A stretch of DNA of 64,000 nt, from the NCBI RefSeq assembly GCF_009183655.1, contig NZ_WEIO01000011.1:1-64000 (forward strand), in the 5' to 3' direction. A program made the position numbers and the translations under genes. This DNA comes from Bacillus aerolatus (lineage in GTDB: Bacteria; Bacillota; Bacilli; Bacillales; Domibacillaceae). Every line of letters starts with the position of its first letter. The stretch's first letter is position 1. The notes beneath the pieces were generated by a model. The model saw only the letters and a program-made list of their open reading frames with translations, did not search any database and was not told where the DNA came from. Positions 1 to 7,240 of the stretch are shown one piece after another.

Positions 1-145
1 AAAAGCAGAGGCGACTGTTTAGACACGACAAGCAAATGTTCTGACGCTGAAAAGGCGCTAAGCCTTGTAAGCGGCAGGTTATTTGACCTCGAGTGTCTAG
101 GAGCCGGAGCTGGACAAAATCGAAAAGCGGAAGCGCCTAACCGCG
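1..145. repeat. Intergenic repeat-like element in the rRNA spacer
   Basis: This stretch precedes the 5S gene and is not 23S coding sequence. It contains GC-rich blocks that partly mirror each other (gtttagacac near 18 and gtgtctagg near 93) and a second block, aagcggaagcgcc, near 123. A 22-base segment at 96-117 recurs with 18 of 22 identities at 751-772, between tRNA-Pro and tRNA-Ala. Blocks of this type are scattered between genes in many Bacillaceae genomes. Role unknown. Confidence 0.4.
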
Positions 146-235
146 TGAAAGCAATAAACAATGGCATGGTATTGCCGGTTACTTATACAACATATTATCC
201 AGTTTTGAAAGAACAACTCTTTCAATTTTATACAG

Positions 236-351
<116 letters not shown>

Positions 352-353
352 AA

Positions 354-375
354 AGCCCCTATTGGGGTTTTTATT
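354..375 (+). terminator. Terminator-like hairpin after 5S
   Basis: A short cccct/agggg stem followed by TTTTTATTTT directly after the 5S gene. tRNAs continue 20 bases downstream, so it may act as a processing or partial termination site. Confidence 0.5.
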
Positions 376-395
376 TTGCATAATTTTATTATATT

Positions 396-470
396 GGCCC
401 CTTGGTCAAGCGGTTAAGACACCGCCCTTTCACGGCGGTAACACGGGTTCGAATCCCGTAGGGGTCACCA
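396..470 (+). tRNA. tRNA-Glu (anticodon TTC)
   Basis: 75-nt cloverleaf with encoded CCA. Acceptor ggcccct pairs with aggggtc, and the anticodon loop is ctttcac between ccgcc and ggcgg. First of 20 tandem tRNA genes. Confidence 0.96.
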
Positions 471-475
471 TTTAT

Positions 476-551
476 GGGGGATTAGCTCAGCTGGGAGAGC
501 ATCTTCCTTACAAGTAGAGGGTCGGTGGTTCGATTCCGGTTCTCGACACCA
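476..551 (+). tRNA. tRNA-Val (TAC)-like, chimeric and probably defective
   Basis: The first two thirds match Bacillus tRNA-Val, with the normal D arm and the TAC anticodon in loop cttacaa. After the T loop the sequence changes: acceptor 5' strand gggggat faces tctcgac, leaving only G1-C72, G4-C69 and a G5-U68 wobble. The T stem (ggtgg/ccggt) and the anticodon stem (T-T) also carry mismatches. The 3' part resembles a tRNA-Leu 3' end (tcgattccggtcctcggcacca type). Most likely a Val/Leu fusion made by deletion; aminoacylation is doubtful. Confidence 0.75.
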
Positions 552-556
552 TATTC

Positions 557-633
557 GCGCCCGTAGCTCAATTGGATAGAGCGTTTGACTACGGATCAAA
601 AGGTTAGGGGTTCGACTCCTCTCGGGCGCGCCA
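557..633 (+). tRNA. tRNA-Arg (ACG)
   Basis: 77 nt with CCA. Acceptor gcgcccg/cgggcgc, anticodon loop ctacgga flanked by tttga/tcaaa. Confidence 0.96.
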
Positions 634-655
634 TTATAAATTAATAACTTATTAA

Positions 656-729
656 CGGGAAGTAGCTCAGCTTGGTAGAGCACTTGGTTTGGGACCAAGG
701 GGCCGCAGGTTCGAATCCTGTCTTCCCGA
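656..729 (+). tRNA. tRNA-Pro (TGG)
   Basis: 74 nt without encoded CCA. Acceptor cgggaag/cttcccg plus discriminator A; loop tttggga between cttgg and ccaag. Confidence 0.95.
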
Positions 730-783
730 TTTCTAGAAAAGCGCTAGGCTTCTAGGCGCCGAAACTAGACAACTTTAAAATAT
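730..783. repeat. Second copy of the spacer repeat
   Basis: The 54-nt spacer between tRNA-Pro and tRNA-Ala is longer than most in the array. Bases 751-772 match 96-117 at 18 of 22 positions. It belongs to the same repeat-like family as the block ahead of the 5S gene. Confidence 0.35.
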
Positions 784-856
784 GGGGCCTTAGCTCAGCT
801 GGGAGAGCGCCTGCTTTGCACGCAGGAGGTCAGCGGTTCGATCCCGCTAGGCTCCA
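784..856 (+). tRNA. tRNA-Ala (TGC)
   Basis: 73 nt, no encoded CCA. Acceptor ggggcct/aggctcc, loop tttgcac between cctgc and gcagg. Confidence 0.95.
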
Positions 857-872
857 TTATATTTACTAACAT

Positions 873-946
873 GGCGGTGTAGCTCAGCTGGCTAGAGCGT
901 ACGGTTCATACCCGTGAGGTCGGGGGTTCGATCCCCTCCGCCGCTA
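873..946 (+). tRNA. tRNA-Met (CAT), elongator type
   Basis: 74 nt, no encoded CCA. Loop ttcatac, acceptor ggcggtg/cgccgct with a G1-U72 pair as in the Bacillus elongator tRNA-Met. Confidence 0.9.
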
Positions 947-980
947 TAAGAATGAATAGGAAAGTTGATTCATCGGCAGT

Positions 981-1054
981 GGACCCTTAGCTCAGCTGGT
1001 TAGAGCTGACGGCTCATAACCGTCCGGTCGCAGGTTCGAGTCCTGCAGGGTCCA
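981..1054 (+). tRNA. tRNA-Ile2 (CAT, probably lysidine-modified)
   Basis: 74 nt, CAT anticodon in loop ctcataa, acceptor ggaccct/agggtcc. The body matches the Bacillus minor Ile tRNA whose C34 is converted to lysidine by TilS, rather than an elongator Met. The assignment rests on remembered sequence. Position directly after tRNA-Met is as in B. subtilis trnB. Confidence 0.8.
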
Positions 1055-1067
1055 CTTATAGTTATAT

Positions 1068-1160
1068 GGAGGAATACCCAAGTCTGGCTGAAGGGATCGG
1101 TCTTGAAAACCGACAGGCGGGTTAAACCGCGCGGGGGTTCGAATCCCTCTTCCTCCTCCA
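1068..1160 (+). tRNA. tRNA-Ser (TGA)
   Basis: 93 nt with a long variable arm and CCA. Acceptor ggaggaa/ttcctcc, anticodon TGA in loop cttgaaa. The discriminator base before CCA is T, where Bacillus tRNA-Ser, including the GCT gene in this array, has G. Confidence 0.92.
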
Positions 1161-1183
1161 TGTTATTTTTCCGATTATATCGC

Positions 1184-1257
<74 letters not shown>

Positions 1258-1260
1258 TAT

Positions 1261-1337
1261 GGTCCGGTAGTTCAGTTGGTTAGAATGCCTGCCTGTCACG
1301 CAGGAGGTCGCGGGTTCGAGTCCCGTCCGGACCGCCA
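1261..1337 (+). tRNA. tRNA-Asp (GTC)
   Basis: 77 nt with CCA. Acceptor ggtccgg/ccggacc, loop ctgtcac. Confidence 0.96.
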
Positions 1338-1383
1338 TATTTTTCAGCAGGATAACCCTACTGTTAATATATAGATTTTGTGT

Positions 1384-1459
1384 GGCTCAGTAGCTCAGTC
1401 GGTAGAGCAATGGACTGAAAATCCATGTGTCGGCGGTTCGATTCCGTCCTGAGCCACCA
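1384..1459 (+). tRNA. tRNA-Phe (GAA)
   Basis: 76 nt with CCA. Acceptor ggctcag/ctgagcc, loop ctgaaaa between atgga and tccat. Confidence 0.96.
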
Positions 1460-1492
1460 TTTTTTAATTAAATACTTTCTTTGCTTAAATAT

Positions 1493-1576
1493 GGAGGGGT
1501 AGCGAAGTGGCTAAACGCGGCGGACTGTAAATCCGCTCCTTCGGGTTCGGCAGTTCGAATCTGCCCCCCTCCACCA
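1493..1576 (+). tRNA. tRNA-Tyr (GTA)
   Basis: 84 nt with a class II variable arm and CCA. Loop ctgtaaa, acceptor ggagggg/cccctcc. Confidence 0.96.
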
Positions 1577-1583
1577 GTAAGTT

Positions 1584-1657
1584 AGGGGTATAGTTTAAAG
1601 GTAGAACAGAGGTCTCCAAAACCTCCAGTGTGGGTTCAATTCCTACTACCCCTGCCA
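1584..1657 (+). tRNA. tRNA-Trp (CCA)
   Basis: 74 nt with 3' CCA. Anticodon CCA in loop ctccaaa, acceptor aggggta/taccct with discriminator G. Confidence 0.95.
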
Positions 1658-1662
1658 ACTAT

Positions 1663-1739
1663 GGCGGTTGTGGCGAAGTGGTTAACGCATCGGATTGTGG
1701 TTCCGACATTCGTGGGTTCGATTCCCATCAGCCGCCCCA
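1663..1739 (+). tRNA. tRNA-His (GTG)
   Basis: 77 nt including the extra 5' G (G-1) that faces the discriminator C, as expected for tRNA-His. Loop ttgtggt, CCA encoded. Confidence 0.96.
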
Positions 1740-1753
1740 TTTAAATTTATTAT

Positions 1754-1828
1754 TGGGCTATAGTCAAGAGGTAAGGCAACGGACTTTGACTCCGTCATGC
1801 GCTGGTTCGAATCCAGGTGCTGCCTCCA
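1754..1828 (+). tRNA. tRNA-Gln (TTG)-like, chimeric and probably defective
   Basis: The 5' part is a normal tRNA-Gln (tgggctatagtcaag, TTG in loop ctttgac). The acceptor 3' strand is tgctgcc, which does not pair with tgggcta: only G2-C71 and A7-U66 are Watson-Crick. The expected strand would be tagccca. The actual end, gtgctgcct plus CCA, fits the 3' end of Bacillus tRNA-Cys. Inference: a Gln/Cys fusion by deletion between T-loop sequences. Confidence 0.75.
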
Positions 1829-1839
1829 ATTTTAAATAT

Positions 1840-1913
1840 GCGGGTGTAGTTTAGTGGTAAAACCTCAGCCTTCCAAGCTGATGATGAGGGTTCGATTCCC
1901 TTCACCCGCTCCA
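1840..1913 (+). tRNA. tRNA-Gly (TCC)
   Basis: 74 nt with CCA. Loop cttccaa, acceptor gcgggtg/cacccgc. Confidence 0.96.
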
Positions 1914-1924
1914 TTTTCATAAAT

Positions 1925-1998
<74 letters not shown>

Positions 1999-2004
1999 CT
2001 TTAT

Positions 2005-2076
2005 TCCGCAGTAGCTCAGTGGTAGAGCAATCGGCTGTTAACCGATCGGTCGCAAGTTCGAATCTTGCCTGCGGAG
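2005..2076 (+). tRNA. tRNA-Asn (GTT)
   Basis: 72 nt without CCA. Loop ctgttaa, acceptor tccgcag/ctgcgga, discriminator G. Confidence 0.95.
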
Positions 2077-2090
2077 TTATATTTTTTTAT

Positions 2091-2181
2091 GGGGAAGTAC
2101 TCAAGAGGCTGAAGAGGCGCCCCTGCTAAGGGTGTAGGTCGCGTAAGCGGCGCGAGGGTTCAAATCCCTCCTTCTCCGCCA
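2091..2181 (+). tRNA. tRNA-Ser (GCT)
   Basis: 91 nt, class II variable arm, CCA encoded. Loop ctgctaa, discriminator G. Confidence 0.95.
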
Positions 2182-2191
2182 TACATAGGAT

Positions 2192-2265
2192 GCGCCTTTA
2201 GCTCAGCAGGATAGAGCAACAGCCTTCTAAGCTGTCGGTCAGAGGTTCGAATCCTCTAAGGCGCG
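2192..2265 (+). tRNA. tRNA-Arg (TCT)
   Basis: 74 nt without CCA. Loop cttctaa, acceptor gcgcctt/aaggcgc. Last gene of the array. Confidence 0.93.
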
Positions 2266-2353
2266 TAAAAAATAATAGCTAGCTACATTGAAGTAAATAG
2301 TAGGCATAAAAGTCTTTAGGAGCAGATACTTCTCTGAGTCGAAAGAATGATTG

Positions 2354-2394
2354 AAAAATGTGTAAGGGATTTTTTATCCTTGCACATTTTTTAT
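2354..2394 (+). terminator. Terminator of the rRNA-tRNA operon
   Basis: Hairpin aaaatgtgtaagga/tccttgcacatttt followed by a T run, about 90 bases after the last tRNA. A-rich on the other side, so it may also serve the convergent lysE-type gene. Confidence 0.75.
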
Positions 2395-2491
2395 TTTCAA
2401 TATTGTCTTCAGACAAAGGTAGAACGAGGGCAGAAGTAAACATGCTTCGAAATCTTGTATCTAACACGGAGCAGATGATTTAGTTTTCATC

Positions 2492-3109
2492 TTAAATCAT
2501 CTGATAAAGCTGGCTGGCAATATATAGCGCCACTCCCCAAATAATAAAAGCAGACACTTTATTGATCAACTTTAAGAACTTGCCTTTTGTATCAAAGCTG
2601 CCGACTGCTCTTCCAACTATCGCAAGGCCGAGAAACCAAAGCCAGGAGACGACGATGCAAGAAGCAGTAAAGACGATTTTTTCTGAACCGATGTAGCTTA
2701 AAGAACTCGTGCCAATCACGCCGATTGTGTCCAGGATGGCGTGAGGGTTAAGCAAGGATACAGACATGGCAAATATAATCTGCTTCTTAGGCGGCATCGC
2801 TGTTTCTTTTCGGCTTAAGTTGACGGGATCGCTATTCCAAATCGACCAGCCCATATAAATCAGGAATAACAGTCCGATAGAATAGAAGATGGTTTGTAAT
2901 ACCGGGATAGTCAACACAATAACAGAGACGCCGAGTACAGCTAATAAAATAAGCAGAGTGTCGCAAAGGGAAGCCGTAATAACAACGGGAATGACTCCTC
3001 TAAACTTTGGCTGTGACGCGCCTTGATTAAAAATAAAGACGTTTTGGGCACCGAGCGGAAGGATTAATCCGAACGCTAATGCGATGCCGTGCAGTAATGC
3101 GGCTAACAT
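2492..3109 (-). CDS. LysE/ArgO-family amino-acid exporter
   Basis: A 205-aa integral membrane protein with about six hydrophobic segments. It opens with the family pattern GLILPLGAQNVFIFNQG (residues 15-31) and has the conserved SLLNPHAILDTIGVIG stretch near residues 117-132, both typical of LysE/RhtB-type exporters of basic or other amino acids. Start ATG has a good RBS (aaggagaag). The gene runs toward the tRNA array; its stop codon lies in a small inverted repeat (about 2472-2502) without a T run. Substrate is not determinable here; lysine or arginine efflux is the family default. Confidence 0.88.
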   Translation of the reverse strand: MLAALLHGIALAFGLILPLGAQNVFIFNQGASQPKFRGVIPVVITASLCDTLLILLAVLGVSVIVLTIPVLQTIFYSIGLLFLIYMGWSIWNSDPVNLSRKETAMPPKKQIIFAMSVSLLNPHAILDTIGVIGTSSLSYIGSEKIVFTASCIVVSWLWFLGLAIVGRAVGSFDTKGKFLKLINKVSAFIIWGVALYIASQLYQMI

Positions 3110-3144
3110 AAACTTCTCCTTTGTTATTCAACGTGATCAACTGG

Positions 3145-3918
3145 CTAGAAATAAAATTGTTTTGTATTTTCATATAGTATATTGTATACTTCCTGCGCTT
3201 CCATCTTTTTTATGGAAGCGATTTTTTCTATTGTGTGATGAATCATTTTTGGATGGGTCATTTTTTTCTTAAAGGGGCCTTCAAATGGCCAAGGTCCATC
3301 TGTTTCAACCATCATATGTGACAATGGATACTGTTTGACGAGCTGTTGAATTTCCTGTTCGTACAAGACATCCGGCGTAATGGAGACACCATAGCCATTG
3401 CTGATCATCTGTTCCATCGTTTTCCGGTCACCTTTAAACCAATGGAAATGGGCTTTAGTGATTGAGTGTTTCTCCAGCAGTGTACAGACGATAGGCGCGT
3501 CTTCATAAACAGCGTGAAGCACAATCGGTTTATTCAGCGCCACAGCCTGCTGGATGAACTGTTCCAGTATTTCAATATACGGTTCTATTGGAATGCTGGA
3601 ATCTTTTTTCCTTAAGTAATAGGGCAGCCCTACTTCTCCAATGGCTGCCATTTCTGCATGGTGCTTTTCGGTAAAAAGCTTTAGGTTAGTAAGTTCTTTT
3701 TCCTCGGGCAGCGCTTGTTCCGGATGAAATCCGAAAGCTGGCTTGATTCGGTTGTCTTTTTGGGACAATGTTAAATTGACTCTGGCAGAAGAGAGGTGCT
3801 GCGACACGGAAATAAGTGCTTGTACCCCGTGCTTTTCCATATCCCGTAAAATGAAGGCCTGCTCGTCCGCATCATATAAATCTAAATGAATGTGGGCGTC
3901 AATAATTGAATGATCCAT
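3145..3918 (-). CDS. TatD-family metal-dependent hydrolase
   Basis: About 257 aa. N-terminal IIDAHIHLDLYD carries the HxH metal ligands; other TatD features are the conserved glutamate in AAIGEVGLPYY, the histidine in PIVLHAVYEDA, HFHWFKGD, and the late aspartate in MMVETDGPWPF. Family members are metal-dependent nucleases or phosphoesterases of the TIM-barrel amidohydrolase fold. I chose the ATG at 3918 because it follows GGAGG at normal spacing; a longer frame to 3948 lacks an RBS. Downstream lies the lysE-type gene in the same direction (36-nt gap). Confidence 0.88.
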   Translation of the reverse strand: MDHSIIDAHIHLDLYDADEQAFILRDMEKHGVQALISVSQHLSSARVNLTLSQKDNRIKPAFGFHPEQALPEEKELTNLKLFTEKHHAEMAAIGEVGLPYYLRKKDSSIPIEPYIEILEQFIQQAVALNKPIVLHAVYEDAPIVCTLLEKHSITKAHFHWFKGDRKTMEQMISNGYGVSITPDVLYEQEIQQLVKQYPLSHMMVETDGPWPFEGPFKKKMTHPKMIHHTIEKIASIKKMEAQEVYNILYENTKQFYF

Positions 3919-3965
3919 TGGAATCCTCCATTCATAATCAACAATCAAGCAATTTCTCTATTTAA

Positions 3966-4022
3966 CAAAGGAGCTGCCCAAAAAGTCAGTTACTCACCGA
4001 TCTTCGGGACAGCCCTTTTGCT
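3966..4022 (-). terminator. Possible terminator after ytoQ
   Basis: Partly complementary blocks (aaagggctgtccc and gggcagctccttt on the minus strand) with a long loop between. A weak hairpin, but placed between two minus-strand genes. Confidence 0.4.
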
Positions 4023-4025
4023 GTT

Positions 4026-4466
4026 TTATTCTAATATATACGCAAGCGCTTTAATAGCTTGATCGACGGTTACGACTGTGGCATTTGCTTTCCTGGATAA
4101 TTCTTTTAATGGATGATGCAGTGCTTCAGGACGGATTAGGATGAGCGGTTTACCGAGAGAGACGGCTGCACTCGCATCCATGGCCGTGTTCCACTGCTTG
4201 TACTTTTCCCCGAACAGCGCGATGACAAGGTCCGACTTCTTTATCAGCACTTCTGTGCGCAAATTATTGAAACTTGAGGCTGCCGCATCACGGAAGATGG
4301 CGTCGGGCTGTTTGCCTAAGATCTCTTCGCCAATATTATCGGAGCGGTCATGATCTTCCATTGGTCCAACAAAGTCTACAGGGAGCTTAAGCGCCTCTGC
4401 CTTTTGTTTAATTTCTTCCCGCCACGAACTGTGAATTTCTCCAGCCAAGTAAACTGTTAATTTCAT
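4026..4466 (-). CDS. ytoQ: YtoQ family protein
   Basis: About 146 aa, recognised as YtoQ from LTVYLAGEIHSSWREEI at the start and the stretch FVGPMEDHDRSDNIGEEIL (residues about 33-51). YtoQ proteins resemble nucleoside 2-deoxyribosyltransferase-like folds; no reaction has been established to my knowledge. Two ATGs occur in tandem (4469 and 4466); the second is better spaced from AGGAGG. It is a single gene between the TatD hydrolase and the divergent ABC operon. Confidence 0.88.
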   Translation of the reverse strand: MKLTVYLAGEIHSSWREEIKQKAEALKLPVDFVGPMEDHDRSDNIGEEILGKQPDAIFRDAAASSFNNLRTEVLIKKSDLVIALFGEKYKQWNTAMDASAAVSLGKPLILIRPEALHHPLKELSRKANATVVTVDQAIKALAYILE

Positions 4467-4620
4467 CATTCATCCTCCTAACATATATTTCCTTAAGTAT
4501 AGCATCGTTTTCATTTCCTTGCTGTAAGTATAGCTCCCATCTTTGATCTGGATCTTTTTAATAGCGTCAGAGTCTTTGCTGATTTGACTGCCGAACATTC
4601 TTCGGTGGTAACACTTTAAG

Positions 4621-4669
4621 TTGATAAATGGCAAGTTACAGCATAATATAAAAGTGAGTAATCACTCAC
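4621..4669 (+). promoter_or_regulatory. Promoter and TetR-type operator of the ABC exporter operon
   Basis: TTGATA at 4621-4626 and TAATAT at 4644-4649 are 17 bases apart. Directly downstream, 4654-4669 is a 16-bp near-perfect palindrome (GTGAGTAATCACTCAC, 14 of 16 symmetric). Palindromes of TGAGTnnnnACTCA type are classical TetR operators, and a TetR gene ends this operon, so autorepression is likely. Confidence 0.7.
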
Positions 4670-4688
4670 CTGCGAAGGAGGGGAAATA

Positions 4689-5414
4689 GTGGAAGCGACA
4701 AAAGCGTGTATTTCGATTCGTCACGTCTCGAAACAATTTGGGAAACAGCAAGTACTGAAGAAGATTAGCTTGGAAATCATGGAGGGTGAAATATTTGGTT
4801 TATTAGGCCCATCAGGTGCGGGCAAGACTACGTTAGTCAAGCAGCTAGCTGGGTTAGACACCCCGACATCAGGAGAGAATTTTCTGCTTCAAGAAAAAAT
4901 GCCGTCTCTAAAGCTGATTGAAAAAGTAGGGTATATGGCTCAATCCGATGCCCTTTATGGAGAACTGTCAGCCAAGGAAAACCTTCAATTTTTTTCAGCT
5001 TTGTACGGGTTGAAAGGGAAAAAGCAGCAGCAAAGAATAGAAGAAGTAATGAAGCTTGTTCAACTTTCAGATCATCTTCACAAGCTCGTCTCCAATTACT
5101 CTGGAGGAATGAAAAGAAGGCTGTCGTTAGCGATTGCACTCCTTCATGAGCCTGAAATTTTGATTCTTGATGAACCGACTGTAGGCATTGATCCAATGCT
5201 GCGGAAGAGTATTTGGGAAGCCTTTTATGAATTAAAGAATAAAGGGACGACTCTTATCGTTACAACACACGTCATGGATGAAGCGGAAAAATGCGATCGG
5301 TTAGGAATGATCAGGAATGGCAGTCTAATTGCAGTCGGTACTCCTGAAGAGTTAAAACAAAAAACAAATTCAGCGACGATTGAAGAAGCGTTTCTTGTCT
5401 ATGGAGGTGCTTAA
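4689..5414 (+). CDS. ABC transporter ATP-binding protein (ABC-2 export type)
   Basis: 241 aa with a complete nucleotide-binding domain: Walker A GPSGAGKTT at 40-48, signature YSGGMKRR at 137-144, Walker B LILDEP at 158-163 and H-loop histidine 194. The NYSGGMKRRLSLAIAL form is typical of DrrA/NatA-like ATPases paired with ABC-2 membrane proteins. Start is GTG at 4689 behind AAGGAGGGG. Its stop overlaps the RBS region of the permease gene. With the permease and TetR regulator it forms a three-gene operon, probably a drug or lipid exporter induced by its substrate. Confidence 0.92.
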   Translation: MEATKACISIRHVSKQFGKQQVLKKISLEIMEGEIFGLLGPSGAGKTTLVKQLAGLDTPTSGENFLLQEKMPSLKLIEKVGYMAQSDALYGELSAKENLQFFSALYGLKGKKQQQRIEEVMKLVQLSDHLHKLVSNYSGGMKRRLSLAIALLHEPEILILDEPTVGIDPMLRKSIWEAFYELKNKGTTLIVTTHVMDEAEKCDRLGMIRNGSLIAVGTPEELKQKTNSATIEEAFLVYGGA

Positions 5415-5415
5415 T

Positions 5416-6444
5416 ATGAGGATTACGGCGTTAATTATCAGGATTTTGCGGCAGATTGTACGGGATAAGAGAACGATGGGATTGCTTATTTTTGCTCCGA
5501 TCCTTGTATTGACCATGTTGCATTTAGTTTTTAACGGCAATGATTATACTCCAAAAATTGGGTTCGTTCACATTCCTGAATCCATCGTGGATCAAATCGA
5601 TATATCTGATGAGAAAATCACTGAATATAAGAATGAAAAAGAAGCGAAAGAAGACTTATCCTCTCAAGAGATAGACGGTTATGTAGTATTTCACAATCAA
5701 TCACCTTCTATCTTTTTGGAAGGCAGCGATCCGACTGTCAACGGAGCTGCTATTAAATGGATTCAAACTGTACTCAAACCTTTGCAGGGAAACGAACCTT
5801 CCTTAGAGCCTAAGGTGGATTTTCTTCACGGTTCTGCTGGGATGGGGCAATTCGATTATTTTGGGCCTGTATTACTTGGATTTTTTGTATTTTTCTTTGT
5901 GTTTTTGATTGCAGGCGTCTCATTCTTAAGAGAACGAACAACTGGAACGCTTGAGCGGCTTCTTTCCACGCCATTGCGCAAATGGGAGATTGTCACAGGG
6001 TATGTACTTGGCTTTGGCATCTTCACAATGATTCAAGCAACGATTATTGCCGCGTATGCCATTTATGTGTTAGATATGCTTATGGAAGGCGCATTTTTGT
6101 ATGTGCTGCTCATCATCTTGCTGCTCTCTTTTACAGCTCTCACACTCGGAATATTATTATCATCATTCGCTAATAATGAGCTGCAAATGATTCAATTTAT
6201 CCCGATCGTCGTCGTGCCGCAAATTTTCTTTTCAGGATTGTTTAACTTAGAAACCATATCTGAATGGCTAAGGTGGATTGGACCTTTCACTCCTCTGTAT
6301 TATGCTGCTGACGCATTGAGAGATATTATGGTCAGGGGCTATGGATGGGATGAAATCTACAGGGACGTCTTTGTCTTGTTGGGCTTCTCCATTTTATTTA
6401 TGATAGTAAACATCTTAGCGCTCAGAAAATACCGGGAAATCTAA
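5416..6444 (+). CDS. ABC-2 type transporter permease
   Basis: About 342 aa. One N-terminal membrane helix (residues about 20-40 after MRITALIIRILRQIVRDKRTMGL), a large extracytoplasmic domain, then five hydrophobic helices with the ABC-2 motif RERTTGTLERLLSTPLRKWEI. The reading frame extends upstream into the ATPase gene, but ATG 5416 has its own RBS (GGAGGTG) and sits one base after the ATPase stop. Partner of the preceding ATPase; exported compound unknown. Confidence 0.9.
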   Translation: MRITALIIRILRQIVRDKRTMGLLIFAPILVLTMLHLVFNGNDYTPKIGFVHIPESIVDQIDISDEKITEYKNEKEAKEDLSSQEIDGYVVFHNQSPSIFLEGSDPTVNGAAIKWIQTVLKPLQGNEPSLEPKVDFLHGSAGMGQFDYFGPVLLGFFVFFFVFLIAGVSFLRERTTGTLERLLSTPLRKWEIVTGYVLGFGIFTMIQATIIAAYAIYVLDMLMEGAFLYVLLIILLLSFTALTLGILLSSFANNELQMIQFIPIVVVPQIFFSGLFNLETISEWLRWIGPFTPLYYAADALRDIMVRGYGWDEIYRDVFVLLGFSILFMIVNILALRKYREI

Positions 6445-6462
6445 GAAGTAAAGGAGCTCGAA

Positions 6463-7107
6463 ATGTCTCAACAAGATAAAATGATAGAAGAATTATTCCA
6501 TAATGCGGATGAGTTAACAGAAAAACAGAAGAAAATCGTAGCAGCTGCCATTGATTCGTTTGCGGAAAAAGGGTTTGCAGCAACTTCCACAAGTGAAATC
6601 GCCAAAAAAGCGGGTGTGGCGGAAGGAACCATCTTTAGACATTACAAAACGAAAAAAGATCTGCTTGTGGCTATTGTTGCTCCAACGATGGCGAAGCTGA
6701 TTGCGCCATTTGTGATAAAGGATTTAAATAAAGTGTTGCATCAAGATTTTGAAAGGTTTGAAGACTTTATAAAAGCATTCATCGAAAACCGTATAAAATT
6801 CCTTAAAAATAACATGCCGCTTTTTCGGATACTCATTCAAGAAATTCCTTTTCAACCAGAATTGAGGGAACAATTCAAAGAGCACATTGCCCAAAAAGTA
6901 TTCGAACGGCTTAGACAAATTGTTGAACATTACCAGGCAAAAGGACAAATCATTGAAATGCCGTCAGACACTGTTATAAGAATGGCTGCATCGACTATTT
7001 TCGGCTATATCATTGCTCGTTATTTGCTCGCGCCAGAGGCAGAATGGGATGACGATACAGAGATTGAAAGGACGATCCAACTTTTAATGAATGGATTATC
7101 TCCTTAA
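6463..7107 (+). CDS. TetR/AcrR family transcriptional regulator
   Basis: 214 aa. N-terminal helix-turn-helix is clear: AAIDSFAEKGFAATSTSEIAKKAGVAEGTIFRHYKTKKDLL at residues about 28-68. The C-terminal ligand domain is variable, as usual. It is the third gene of the ABC exporter operon (18-nt gap, RBS AAGGAG). The palindrome at 4654-4669 in front of the operon is its most likely operator, giving substrate-induced derepression of the pump. Confidence 0.92.
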   Translation: MSQQDKMIEELFHNADELTEKQKKIVAAAIDSFAEKGFAATSTSEIAKKAGVAEGTIFRHYKTKKDLLVAIVAPTMAKLIAPFVIKDLNKVLHQDFERFEDFIKAFIENRIKFLKNNMPLFRILIQEIPFQPELREQFKEHIAQKVFERLRQIVEHYQAKGQIIEMPSDTVIRMAASTIFGYIIARYLLAPEAEWDDDTEIERTIQLLMNGLSP

Positions 7108-7175
7108 CAGAAGGGCACCAATTTAAAAAGGTGATATATAGTTCAGGCGCAGATAACTGAGAAAGTAAGTCGTTT

Positions 7176-7204
7176 TTTGCAGTTTTATGGAGATGAAGTA
7201 TAAT
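7176..7204 (+). promoter_or_regulatory. Promoter of the ASCH gene
   Basis: TTTGCA (7176-7181) and a consensus TATAAT (7199-7204) with a 17-base spacer, 36 bases before the ATG. Confidence 0.55.
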
Positions 7205-7240
7205 ATAGGAGAACTCTATAAAAAAAAGGTGGGTTTTAAA

